Positions 1 through 5,913 of a stretch of 16,075 bases of DNA are shown piece after piece; positions within the stretch are counted from its first letter, which is position 1; the number at the start of each line of letters is the position of its first letter. Origin of the DNA: an uncultured Collinsella sp. (GTDB lineage Bacteria > Actinomycetota > Coriobacteriia > Coriobacteriales > Coriobacteriaceae); contig URVK01000014.1 of NCBI GenBank assembly GCA_900551305.1, positions 1 through 16,075 of the forward strand. The letters are read 5' to 3'. A program made the translations under genes and the position numbers. Under the pieces are notes generated by a model. That model did not search any database, was not told where the DNA came from, and saw nothing but the letters and a program-made list of their open reading frames with translations.

Positions 1-168
1 CTGCCGCCCACGCCACGGCGAGCGCCGCGAGGAAGATCGCGATGCAGGAGGCGAGGCACCCCAGCCCGAGGCCGCATAGTCATCGCCATATCGAACGGCG
101 TAAGTATTGAGCACCGACTCAATGGCTTCATTTTGATCCTCACGGGTAAAGGCCGTAAGGTCGACCAT
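1..168 (-). CDS. Partial small protein, probably membrane-anchored, with apparent frameshift
   Basis: I do not recognise this gene. From the ATG at 168-166 the frame begins MVDLTAFTREDQNEAIESVL and continues NTYAVRYGDDYAA, which reads like real protein. Past about position 75 the same frame turns into low-complexity Ser/Arg/Pro sequence. The neighbouring frame there encodes a good membrane helix (CLASCIAIFLAALAVAWAA) that runs off the window at base 1. The simplest reading is a soluble N-terminus followed by a transmembrane segment, broken by a 1-base loss around 60-80. The start overlaps the end of the upstream 54-aa ORF by 29 nt and has no clear Shine-Dalgarno, so it may be translated by coupling. 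The frameshift could be real or a sequencing error. Confidence 0.4.
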   Translation of the reverse strand, partial: MVDLTAFTREDQNEAIESVLNTYAVRYGDDYAASGWGASPPASRSSSRRSPWRGRQ

Positions 169-304
169 TGAGGTAAAGTTGACGTACGGGGAGGCGATCC
201 CCGTACACCCTCTCAAGCATCGATCGCTCGAAGCGGTTGTATGCGGGGATCGCCTCCCCGTACGTCAACCTGGTGCCAACTTCGGGAAAATCGCTGCGTT
301 CCAT
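140..304 (-). CDS. Small hypothetical protein (54 aa) containing the inverted repeat
   Basis: The 54-residue product begins MERSDFPEVGTRLTYGEAIP and ends RPYGLYP. The ATG at 304-302 is preceded by TAGGAG with 5 nt spacing, a convincing ribosome binding site. Residue usage looks like a real protein, with a charged helix (residues 23-34, RFERSMLERVYG) between two YGE/YGD-containing stretches. No family is recognised. Both arms of a perfect 26-bp inverted repeat (178-203 and 244-269) lie inside the coding sequence. It lies 100 nt downstream of a 74-aa membrane protein and overlaps the following partial gene, so all three probably share a transcript. Confidence 0.55.
   Translation of the reverse strand: MERSDFPEVGTRLTYGEAIPAYNRFERSMLERVYGDRLPVRQLYLNGRPYGLYP
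178..269. repeat. 26-bp perfect inverted repeat with 40-bp spacer
   Basis: The arm at 178-203 (GTTGACGTACGGGGAGGCGA then TCCCCG) is the exact reverse complement of 244-269. The left side also contains its own 8-bp hairpin, GTACGGGG and CCCCGTAC, at 184-191 and 199-206. The repeat lies wholly inside the 54-aa minus-strand ORF. Flipping the 40-bp spacer leaves that frame open with no stop codon, but with a different central stretch. It may be an invertible segment, a protein-binding site or a strong mRNA hairpin; the sequence does not decide which. Confidence 0.85.
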
Positions 305-403
305 ATGGTCTCCTATCATTTAAATCGAGCGTTGATTCTTTGGCGCGCGTCGCCGGCGCTGCACCCCACAACAGCGGTTATTGTTTTCGCGTGGGTGTAT
401 CGC

Positions 404-628
404 CTAGTACGCAGGGCGCAGGTCTAGCCTGAAATCCCCCTTGGCGATGGCGAGGCTGTAGTTCGACACGGCTAAAATCACGACGCCCATCAAAACCAGG
501 CCGCAAGCGGCAATCAGCTGTTCCGACGAAAAGCCGAGGGCCTTCTTTCCGTCATCGCACGCCATCTCCGCTACGGCTTCGATTGGCGAAATCGTCGGGA
601 TGCCTACCGCCTGTCTAGCATTGTTCAT
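404..628 (-). CDS. Small single-pass membrane protein (74 aa)
   Basis: The ATG at 628-626 follows AAGGAGAT at good spacing, so the start is firm. The product has a soluble N-terminus (about residues 1-36), one hydrophobic segment (about residues 38-62, IAACGLVLMGVVILAVSN), and a short charged tail ending RPAY. No known family is recognised. It is the first of three small minus-strand genes at the left edge and is divergent from the WYL regulator at 759, with about 130 bp between the starts. Small membrane proteins of this kind are common in integrative elements and in toxin or cell-envelope loci. That comparison is only contextual. Confidence 0.65.
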   Translation of the reverse strand: MNNARQAVGIPTISPIEAVAEMACDDGKKALGFSSEQLIAACGLVLMGVVILAVSNYSLAIAKGDFRLDLRPAY

Positions 629-758
629 GGTTATCTCCTTCGCTCTTTTCCATTGCTTCGGCCCTTATTTTCAACCGCCATCGGAATTTCGTCTCCTCTG
701 ACAGGCTTTGATTACCTACAATTTCATAGGCAATAATGCTGTTTATGGAGGGCCTGCC

Positions 759-1907
759 ATGTCTAGGACATTTACCGAGGAGGAGATCTCCGAGTTAAAG
801 GAATCCGGATTCGCAGCGAGCGGCACATCGAGAAGCAGGATCCTGTCCGTCCTCGACCTTCTCGTCCGATTCACTGACGAGAGAACGGGCATATCCGCAT
901 CGGAAATCGCACGCGTCATAGGCATCTGCTCCGAAAAGCCGACGTCGGAGAACGCCATCCTCAAGGACCTGCACCAGATAAGCGAAAGCATGCCAATGGG
1001 GATCCGCGTAGCGATACCAGGCCACGGCGAGAACGTCGGGTTCAGGGCCGTGAACAAGCCCTTGTCGTCCGAGGAGGCGATTCTCATCTCGGACGTGCTG
1101 GGGACGAGCTCCTTCATCGGCGAGGGGCAGAAAGACGAAATCTCCTCGAAGGTGCTTGCATTCTCTTCCGACTACGACGTCGACGAAAGCGTGGAGACCG
1201 TGTTCGTCGACCGCAAGGCCGGCAAGGACACTGACGCGATTTTCAGCGTCCTCCATGCCGCATCTCAAGCGATTCGGACGAACGAAAGGATGGCCTTCAA
1301 GAAGCAGGTTCACCTAATGAACGGATCAATCGTAAAAATCGGGCCGTACGAGGAGGACCCGGTGGCGATCGTGTTCAGCTTCGGCAGATACTACCTCGAG
1401 ATCATGCATGTCGACGAAAGCGGTTCCTCAAGCCCCTACTTCCACCGACTAGACGATATCGTAGACCCAGTTGTCACCGGAAAGCCGCTGTCGGACTATG
1501 AAAAGGTCGAAGCGCTGAGGACGCGGGTTGTCGCGGACACGCGCCAGCGGATCGACATGTTCGGCTCGGACACCGCCAGGACACTGTTCCTCAAAGTCTC
1601 CGGCAGTCATGCCAAGTACGTTTACGAAAGGTTCGGCCACGACCTCAAGTTCTGCCATATCGACGAGAGCGGCGGAGACAATGTCGTCGGCTACGCCTGC
1701 GTCAACGTGATGCTGTCACCCACTTTTTTCAGGTGGCTATTCGGAATGGGCGGCGCGGTGAAGCTGGCGAAGCCGAAGGGAAAACGATGGGTCGGGAGCT
1801 TCCCGAATGCCGCCGCCTCCGACTTCGAATCCTATATGCGAGATTACGAAGCGGTCGCAGAGGGCTATAAAGCCGCACTGGAAGCTGCTATTTTGCAATT
1901 GGCCTGA
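759..1907 (+). CDS. WYL-domain transcriptional regulator (382 aa)
   Basis: This is a predicted DNA-binding regulator. Residues about 25-85 form an N-terminal winged-HTH region (SRILSVLDLLVRFTDERTG, then SASEIARVIG). A WYL domain covers about residues 165-240, with the diagnostic core FGRYYLEIMHVDES and the following HRLDDIVD stretch; the W-Y-L signature is replaced by R-Y-Y-L. A WCX-type C-terminal extension (about 272-380) starts ARTLFLKVSGSHAKYVYERF. The ATG at 759 is chosen because GGAGGG ends 7 nt before it; an in-frame ATG at 708 lacks such a site. WYL proteins sense ligands, often nucleic acids or nucleotides, and frequently control defence loci. It lies 91 nt before a Sel1-repeat gene on the same strand and probably regulates that gene and/or the divergent small genes. 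Confidence 0.85.
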   Translation: MSRTFTEEEISELKESGFAASGTSRSRILSVLDLLVRFTDERTGISASEIARVIGICSEKPTSENAILKDLHQISESMPMGIRVAIPGHGENVGFRAVNKPLSSEEAILISDVLGTSSFIGEGQKDEISSKVLAFSSDYDVDESVETVFVDRKAGKDTDAIFSVLHAASQAIRTNERMAFKKQVHLMNGSIVKIGPYEEDPVAIVFSFGRYYLEIMHVDESGSSSPYFHRLDDIVDPVVTGKPLSDYEKVEALRTRVVADTRQRIDMFGSDTARTLFLKVSGSHAKYVYERFGHDLKFCHIDESGGDNVVGYACVNVMLSPTFFRWLFGMGGAVKLAKPKGKRWVGSFPNAAASDFESYMRDYEAVAEGYKAALEAAILQLA

Positions 1908-1998
1908 AAAGCCGCCAACAAGAAAACAACCCCAATCGACTCGATTCGGAGAGCAAAGACACCCTTTTAAAGGCTTTGACCTGCGGGACGGAGCAGAG

Positions 1999-3294
1999 AT
2001 GAACGACAGTAGCCAGATTATCTACAACGTAAAAAAGACCGCGACAAGAATAATCCAAGAGTATTTAAAGCTATGGGTCAAAGAAAGGTGCCCGGATAGT
2101 GAAAGCTGGACAAGGCAGGTTGAGTCCATTTGCGACGAGGCGCGCCGCAGGGGCGACGAGAACCCTCGCTTTAAGCCTAGCTATGACGCGGTAACCGCGC
2201 CACTTGACCGCGTTGGTCTCGAGAAAATGGACATGGGCAGCTGGGACCTAACCGCGCTGCGAACGATCGTCCTGCACATTCACCCCTTGGGCATATGGCT
2301 CTCTAAAGAGCAATACGAGCTCTTCGTAAAAATCGTGGATGACAAAAACTACGATTCGCACGAATCGACAAACGAACCCATGGAGTACGTCAAACCGTGG
2401 TCATGCGAGGCCCTTGACCGCATGGAGCTTTTTGTGAAGAGCGCAAATAGCTCGCTGAAGGAAAGCCATTACAAGGAGTATTTCGAAGAGTCCATCAAGA
2501 TGATCCGAGAGACGCGAGAAAGGAACAGGGAGGAATACGATGCGCGCTATGCTCAAATAGCGGAGCTAAAACGACAAGCGGAAACCGAGGCGCATGACAT
2601 AGCGACATCTCGCGATCCCCTGAATGCCTACGGCGCCGCATTTCCGAAATGGATCTGCAAACTCCCTAACGACTCTCGCGCGTCCTTCCACCTTTGGCAC
2701 AGCTTCAATGAGGCATTAGTGGCCGAAGGATTTACACTCGCAGCATCGAACCTCGCGGATGCGTATTATTCAGGTGATGAAATCACTCCCGTCGACTACG
2801 AAAAGGCAGCCTACTATTTTGAAAAACGGGGCGTAGATGGCCTCATGTGGTATCAACGAATCCAGTATGCCGGATTACATTTGCGTGGCTTGATTTCGAA
2901 CGCCTCAGCCGATAGGGGCAATGCCATTCTTTCCGAAATGGAATCTCCCTCGATGAAGCTGCGCCTTGCAAGGGAGTATCTATTCGGCAGATGGATACCG
3001 AAGAATTATGCAAAAGCGGCCGCGCTTTACGAGGCTTCCCCCACAAAAAGAGCGACCCCTGAATCCAATTCAAGCATCATGACGCCACAGGACTATGCAA
3101 ACCTCGCAAGTCTTTATTTGGCCGAATTGGCAAATGAACCCTCACCTGGGAAAGGAAGCGAGATAATCGCCGCACTGGAAGATGCCCTTCGTGGCACCGA
3201 TTCAACGCTCCAGGCCTATCAAAACGAAGACGGCTTTACTTTCTACCGGGTGATAACTGCTGGCGGCAAAAACCATCGAAAGACACAGGGTTGA
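1999..3294 (+). CDS. Sel1-like repeat protein (431 aa), function unknown
   Basis: Two clear Sel1/TPR-like helical pairs are visible, at about residues 251-278 (LADAYYSGDEITPVDYEKAA) and about 323-346 (LAREYLFGRWIPKNYAKAAA), with a degenerate one near 365-400. A strongly charged helix at about 150-205 may form a coiled coil. The N-terminal 140 residues are helical and unrecognised. They contain RTIVLH (88-93), an R-x4-H spacing seen in HEPN ribonucleases, but without the usual polar residue after R, so this is weak. Sel1 proteins usually act as protein-protein scaffolds. ATG 1999 is preceded by GGAG at about 8 nt. The gene follows the WYL regulator at 91 nt on the same strand, suggesting one transcriptional unit. 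Confidence 0.75.
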   Translation: MNDSSQIIYNVKKTATRIIQEYLKLWVKERCPDSESWTRQVESICDEARRRGDENPRFKPSYDAVTAPLDRVGLEKMDMGSWDLTALRTIVLHIHPLGIWLSKEQYELFVKIVDDKNYDSHESTNEPMEYVKPWSCEALDRMELFVKSANSSLKESHYKEYFEESIKMIRETRERNREEYDARYAQIAELKRQAETEAHDIATSRDPLNAYGAAFPKWICKLPNDSRASFHLWHSFNEALVAEGFTLAASNLADAYYSGDEITPVDYEKAAYYFEKRGVDGLMWYQRIQYAGLHLRGLISNASADRGNAILSEMESPSMKLRLAREYLFGRWIPKNYAKAAALYEASPTKRATPESNSSIMTPQDYANLASLYLAELANEPSPGKGSEIIAALEDALRGTDSTLQAYQNEDGFTFYRVITAGGKNHRKTQG

Positions 3295-3804
3295 GATAGG
3301 CGGCATCGTTTGCTTCTGATTCGGCGCCGATGTCTACGCCGCTCGCCTGCCTCCCATTGTCAAAACGCTAGCTATGGCGAACCATGTCCCAGCGGGTGGG
3401 TACCATTTACCCGGGCGCACCTGGGGCAACGGGCTGAAAACCTGTGCAAGGTCGCTCGCAGAACACGCAACATCAAACACGACAAAAGAGGCGAACGACA
3501 GATGCCGGACCCCGGACGACAGCACCGCGGAAGACGAGCATTCCGTCCACAACCGAACAACTCCAGCTACTAGGCAGGCGCCCGCATGGGCGCCTTTTAC
3601 TTTTCGGGAACTTAGCTGCCAGCTAAGGCACGCGGCTCATGGCCGTTTCGTGAAGGCACGACCAGCTCGACCCAGCTCGACCCGTCTCCGCTCCCGCCGT
3701 GCTCACCAATCGACATCAGGCGGTTCAATCGTCGTGCAGACGAAAAGGGACACGGTGCCGTGCGGTGTGCTCGCGCGGTGCCGCACGGGAAGATTGGAGG
3801 AACC
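3295..3804. other. Gene-poor stretch with terminator, palindromes and short tandem repeat
   Basis: I see no convincing gene here: the open frames lack ribosome binding sites or read straight through the terminator at 3576-3598. Structured elements are frequent. There is a 7-bp stem with 3-nt loop (CTTAGCT at 3611-3617, AGCTAAG at 3621-3627). A 10-bp unit CCAGCTCGAC occurs twice in tandem (3662-3681). Two mutually exclusive hairpins precede the excisionase-like gene: CACGG/CCGTG (3751-3762) and CCGTGCGG/CCGCACGG (3758-3765 and 3781-3788). These could be binding sites or attenuator-like leader elements; none is assigned. Confidence 0.5.
3576..3598 (+). terminator. Rho-independent terminator
   Basis: An 8-bp perfect stem, AGGCGCCC (3576-3583) with GGGCGCCT (3588-3595), has a GCAT loop and is followed by TTT. 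It lies about 280 nt after the Sel1-repeat gene and probably ends the WYL-Sel1 transcript. Confidence 0.75.
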
Positions 3805-4023
3805 ATGGTACACACAGCCGAATGCGTCGCGCCCGAGGGCAACCAAGATCGCGACGAATGGATAACGGTAATCGAGATGCAGGAGTACATGAGGGCAAGC
3901 CGAAACAAGGCATACGGCCTCATCTGGTCGGGAGAGATCGACTCGTACAGGCTCGGAAGGAAGCTCCTGGTGTCGAGGGCGTCAGTGGACGCCCACATCG
4001 AGTCGAGGAGCGGCAGGAAATGA
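3805..4023 (+). CDS. Excisionase-like HTH DNA-binding protein (72 aa)
   Basis: Residues about 20-68 (WITVIEMQEYMRASRNKAYG, IWSGEIDSYRLGRKLLVSRA, SVDAHIE) match the MerR-like HTH_17/excisionase fold: a first helix with recognition segment, an 'I..G.I.S.R.GRK' wing and a closing helix. Such proteins bend DNA for integrase-mediated excision or act as small regulators. ATG 3805 is preceded by TTGGAGGAACC, a strong ribosome binding site. A short frame (4020-4190) overlaps its stop as ATGA, the place where an integrase would normally start, but it has no integrase-like residues. No integrase appears in the window, so this may be a relic of a mobile element. Product family is fairly sure; role is not. 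Confidence 0.75.
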   Translation: MVHTAECVAPEGNQDRDEWITVIEMQEYMRASRNKAYGLIWSGEIDSYRLGRKLLVSRASVDAHIESRSGRK

Positions 4024-4271
4024 CGGCGGCGACCGTCCCGGGAGCTGCTCGCGGCCGGGCACGCGAGGGAGTCTCGAGACGAAAGGAGCTCAGGCACGCC
4101 CTCGTGGATGGTGTCACTGCGCCTCTGAATCAGGTTCATACAGACAAAGGCAAGCTTCGGGTTGTTATCGCAAACCAGCTCCGACGATAAATTCTCGTGT
4201 TCCGTAATCTTGAAGAAGCTGCGAATCTATTTCAGGGGCACTATCAACAGCGGTTTCATCCCGTTCCCCTC
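4024..4271. other. Intergenic stretch between excisionase-like gene and small RNA
   Basis: About 250 bases without a supportable gene. An Arg-rich 56-codon frame (4020-4190) begins in an ATGA overlap with the preceding stop, but it resembles no family I know. It could be the decayed start of a mobile-element gene. The sequence becomes less G+C-rich after about 4130. Nothing else clear is seen before the promoter at 4272. Confidence 0.4.
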
Positions 4272-4300
4272 TTGCACTCACCGCCAGCACACGCTATAAG
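4272..4300 (+). promoter_or_regulatory. Promoter of the small RNA / DUF3800 unit
   Basis: TTGCAC (4272-4277) and TATAAG (4295-4300) are separated by exactly 17 nt; the -10 box matches the consensus at 5 of 6 positions and the -35 box begins TTG. The predicted start, about 6-8 nt downstream, falls at 4306-4308, at the first base of hairpin 1 of the small RNA. That coincidence supports the call. Confidence 0.55.
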
Positions 4301-4306
4301 GTTGTT

Positions 4307-4360
4307 GGTGGCTCATTAAGCTACCTCCAAGTGCCGGGGGAGTCCCCCGGCTATTTTTTT
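4307..4360 (+). ncRNA. Candidate ~54-nt structured RNA upstream of DUF3800
   Basis: Two hairpins fit tightly between a promoter and a T-tract. Hairpin 1 pairs GGTGGCT (4307-4313) with AGCTACC (4319-4325) across a CATTA loop, with one G-U pair. A linker TCCAAGT follows. Hairpin 2 pairs GCCGGGGG (4333-4340) with CCCCCGGC (4344-4351) and ends in TATTTTTTT. TTG at 4302-4304 could also pair with CAA at 4328-4330 if transcription starts slightly earlier. Conserved 'DUF3800 RNA motifs' have been reported near DUF3800 genes by comparative genomics (Weinberg and colleagues, 2017); whether this matches one of those classes I cannot test. It contains ACCTCC, which resembles the anti-Shine-Dalgarno sequence and could pair with the AGGAG of the next gene. 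Confidence 0.6.
4333..4360 (+). terminator. Strong intrinsic terminator closing the small RNA
   Basis: An 8-bp perfect G+C stem (GCCGGGGG/CCCCCGGC) with a 3-nt AGT loop is followed by TATTTTTTT. It lies 23 nt before the DUF3800 start codon, so the protein would be made only from read-through transcripts unless termination is regulated. Confidence 0.85.
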
Positions 4361-4383
4361 ATCCATTCCATTAGGAGTCCCCA

Positions 4384-5058
4384 TTGGCCAAGGAGCTCAG
4401 CATCTTCGTCGACGAGAGCGGCGACCGCGGCGGCAAAGCTCGCTACTACCCGCTCGTACTCGTCTTTCACGACCAGGAAGGCAGCATCGCTGAGGCGGTC
4501 ACGGGCTATGAGGCCAAGCTTGTCAGGGCCGATCTCCCTAACATTCCGTTTCACTCCGAGCCTCTCGTGAACGGGCACAAGGACTATGAGTTTCTTGACA
4601 TCGAGCAGCGCAAGGTTATGCTCGCCCGTTTCTCCTCGTTCGTCCGCAAACTTCCCATTTCCTATATCACGTTCGTCTACCACCGCAGCCAGTTCGAAGA
4701 CCCGGCAAGGCTAATGGAACGTATGGGGCGCGATATCTCCTCTGCCATGATTGAACACCTGGGCTTCTTTCAATCCTTCGACGATGTGAAGGTTTACTAC
4801 GACAACGGTCAGGACATTGTCATACAGGCGCTTGACCGCTCGGTGGGCAAGGTCCTCTCAAAAGGGGTCGTCCGACGCCGCAAGACCTCGATGACCGATT
4901 ACCGCCTCGAGCAAGTGGCGGATTACCTCTGCACCATCGAACTTGCCTTGGTCAAGTACGAGGCCAAGGAGAACGGTGAGACGTACAACAAGTTCTTCGG
5001 AGGTATAGGTTCTTTCAAGAGGAACTGGTTCAAGCAAGCCCGCAGCAAGCGGATATAG
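4384..5058 (+). CDS. DUF3800 domain protein (224 aa)
   Basis: The family marks are all present: the N-terminal IFVDESGDRG (residues 7-16) with its acidic pair, the central VYYDNGQDIV containing a conserved Asp, and the C-terminal RLEQVADYLCTIELAL. DUF3800 is a widespread family thought to have an RNase H-like fold with acidic active-site residues, suggesting nuclease activity; its biological role is not settled. The start is TTG at 4384, preceded by TTAGGAG with about 7 nt spacing; no ATG gives an equal reading. Length is normal for the family. A promoter and two-hairpin RNA lie directly upstream on the same strand, so RNA and protein likely form one functional unit. Confidence 0.85.
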   Translation: MAKELSIFVDESGDRGGKARYYPLVLVFHDQEGSIAEAVTGYEAKLVRADLPNIPFHSEPLVNGHKDYEFLDIEQRKVMLARFSSFVRKLPISYITFVYHRSQFEDPARLMERMGRDISSAMIEHLGFFQSFDDVKVYYDNGQDIVIQALDRSVGKVLSKGVVRRRKTSMTDYRLEQVADYLCTIELALVKYEAKENGETYNKFFGGIGSFKRNWFKQARSKRI

Positions 5059-5186
5059 GTGGTTCCGCAGTCTCGCAGGGAGCGGTCGTCTCTCCTCCGG
5101 CCAGGGCCCCAAGCGACACGCTTCAAGCAGCGATAGCGAAACGCAAGCAACGGCGTCGCGGGCGCCTCGTGCGCCATAGTGTCCAT
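4923..5186 (-). CDS. Doubtful small ORF running antisense into DUF3800
   Basis: The ATG at 5186-5184 follows ATAGGAGATGACCAC, a good ribosome binding site, and the first ~42 residues (MDTMAHEAPATPLLAFRYRC, LKRVAWGPGRRR) look plausible as a small basic protein. The remaining half is simply antisense to the 3' end of the DUF3800 gene. It may therefore be a former gene truncated when the DUF3800 unit arrived, or a chance frame. No family is recognised. Confidence 0.25.
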   Translation of the reverse strand: MDTMAHEAPATPLLAFRYRCLKRVAWGPGRRRDDRSLRDCGTTYIRLLRACLNQFLLKEPIPPKNLLYVSPFSLASYLTKASSMVQR

Positions 5187-5300
5187 GTGGTCATCTCCTA
5201 TCGTCTCAGCGTGGTAGCTGAAGATTCTAGGCGCTGGCCACACCCCTTTTCCGGGGCGCCAACACCAACGTTTAGCACACAAGGAGTTTGACGAGATGGC

Positions 5301-5885
5301 TCAGCAAGTATTGAATCTATCCGCCCATGCAGCCACGTCGAATAACTCCAGATTGGGGTAACTGACCGTTTCGCCCGTTTCTTTAAGACAGGCCTCCGCG
5401 GCGTTGCACAGCGAGCTCGCGAGCGACGCCGCATCACCGCGGAACGTCACGCTCTTAGTCGCACGCATCCCGCTCTTGGGCGACGGCCAGGAAGAGCAGA
5501 GGGCGTTGCACCCGTGGAGGACAAGCTCGAACTTGTAGTCGTAGTCGAAGCTCTCGTCTTTCTCGGGAGCATCGACCGACACATCGTAGTCGCCTGAATG
5601 CAACAGGGAGCACCGGAGCTTCCAGCACATCTTCCCATTAAAGATTTGACCTGGAATCGTTTCACCTTCGTTCGAGGGGTCTCCCGAAAACAGGAAGTCG
5701 TTTGCCGCCCAGTCATCAAACCACTTCACATACTGCCGCCCCGCCGCTCTCTTCCCGTTATGAAGGACGAGATTGGGATAAAGAAGCTGCCCCATGGCGT
5801 CGGGAATGGTAAGGGAAGACATAAGGGCTGGGATAAGGCAGTCTTTCTCAACCGCATTTCTAATCGATTCGACGAGTAGCTTCAT
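5301..5885 (-). CDS. HEPN-like protein (194 aa), partner of the upstream nuclease gene
   Basis: No named family is recognised with certainty. Residues 88-98 read WKLRCSLLHSG, giving an R-x4-H motif (R91, H96). This is the signature of HEPN-fold RNases, in which the Arg and His are catalytic or nucleotide-binding. The surrounding N-terminal half is helical, with a conserved-looking GRQYVKWFDDW (49-59). The C-terminal half carries an aromatic/acidic strand region (SFDYDYKFELVLHG) and a helix (ASLASSLCNAAEACL). ATG 5885 has GAGG at about 8 nt. It lies 28 nt after the upstream gene on the same strand, so the two are almost certainly cotranscribed. HEPN proteins often act as toxins or RNA-cleaving effectors in antiviral and toxin-antitoxin systems; applying that here is inference. 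Confidence 0.7.
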   Translation of the reverse strand: MKLLVESIRNAVEKDCLIPALMSSLTIPDAMGQLLYPNLVLHNGKRAAGRQYVKWFDDWAANDFLFSGDPSNEGETIPGQIFNGKMCWKLRCSLLHSGDYDVSVDAPEKDESFDYDYKFELVLHGCNALCSSWPSPKSGMRATKSVTFRGDAASLASSLCNAAEACLKETGETVSYPNLELFDVAAWADRFNTC

Positions 5886-5913
5886 TTTGATGCCTCAAAA
5901 AGTCTATGCGGTC

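Noticed and set aside
3662..3681. Tandem 10-bp repeat as a CRISPR or iteron array
   Set aside because: Only two copies without spacers; no cas or replication gene nearby.
3374..3865. Plus-strand 163-codon frame and the overlapping frames in this gap
   Set aside because: They lack ribosome binding sites and read through the terminator stem at 3576-3598; residue content is not protein-like.
3612..4139. Minus-strand 175-codon frame opposite the excisionase-like gene
   Set aside because: Opposite strand to a gene with good family match; no ribosome binding site or domain.
5296..5361. 21-codon plus-strand ORF with a good ribosome binding site
   Set aside because: Too short and overlaps the end of the HEPN-like gene; kept only as a possible truncated start in the findings.
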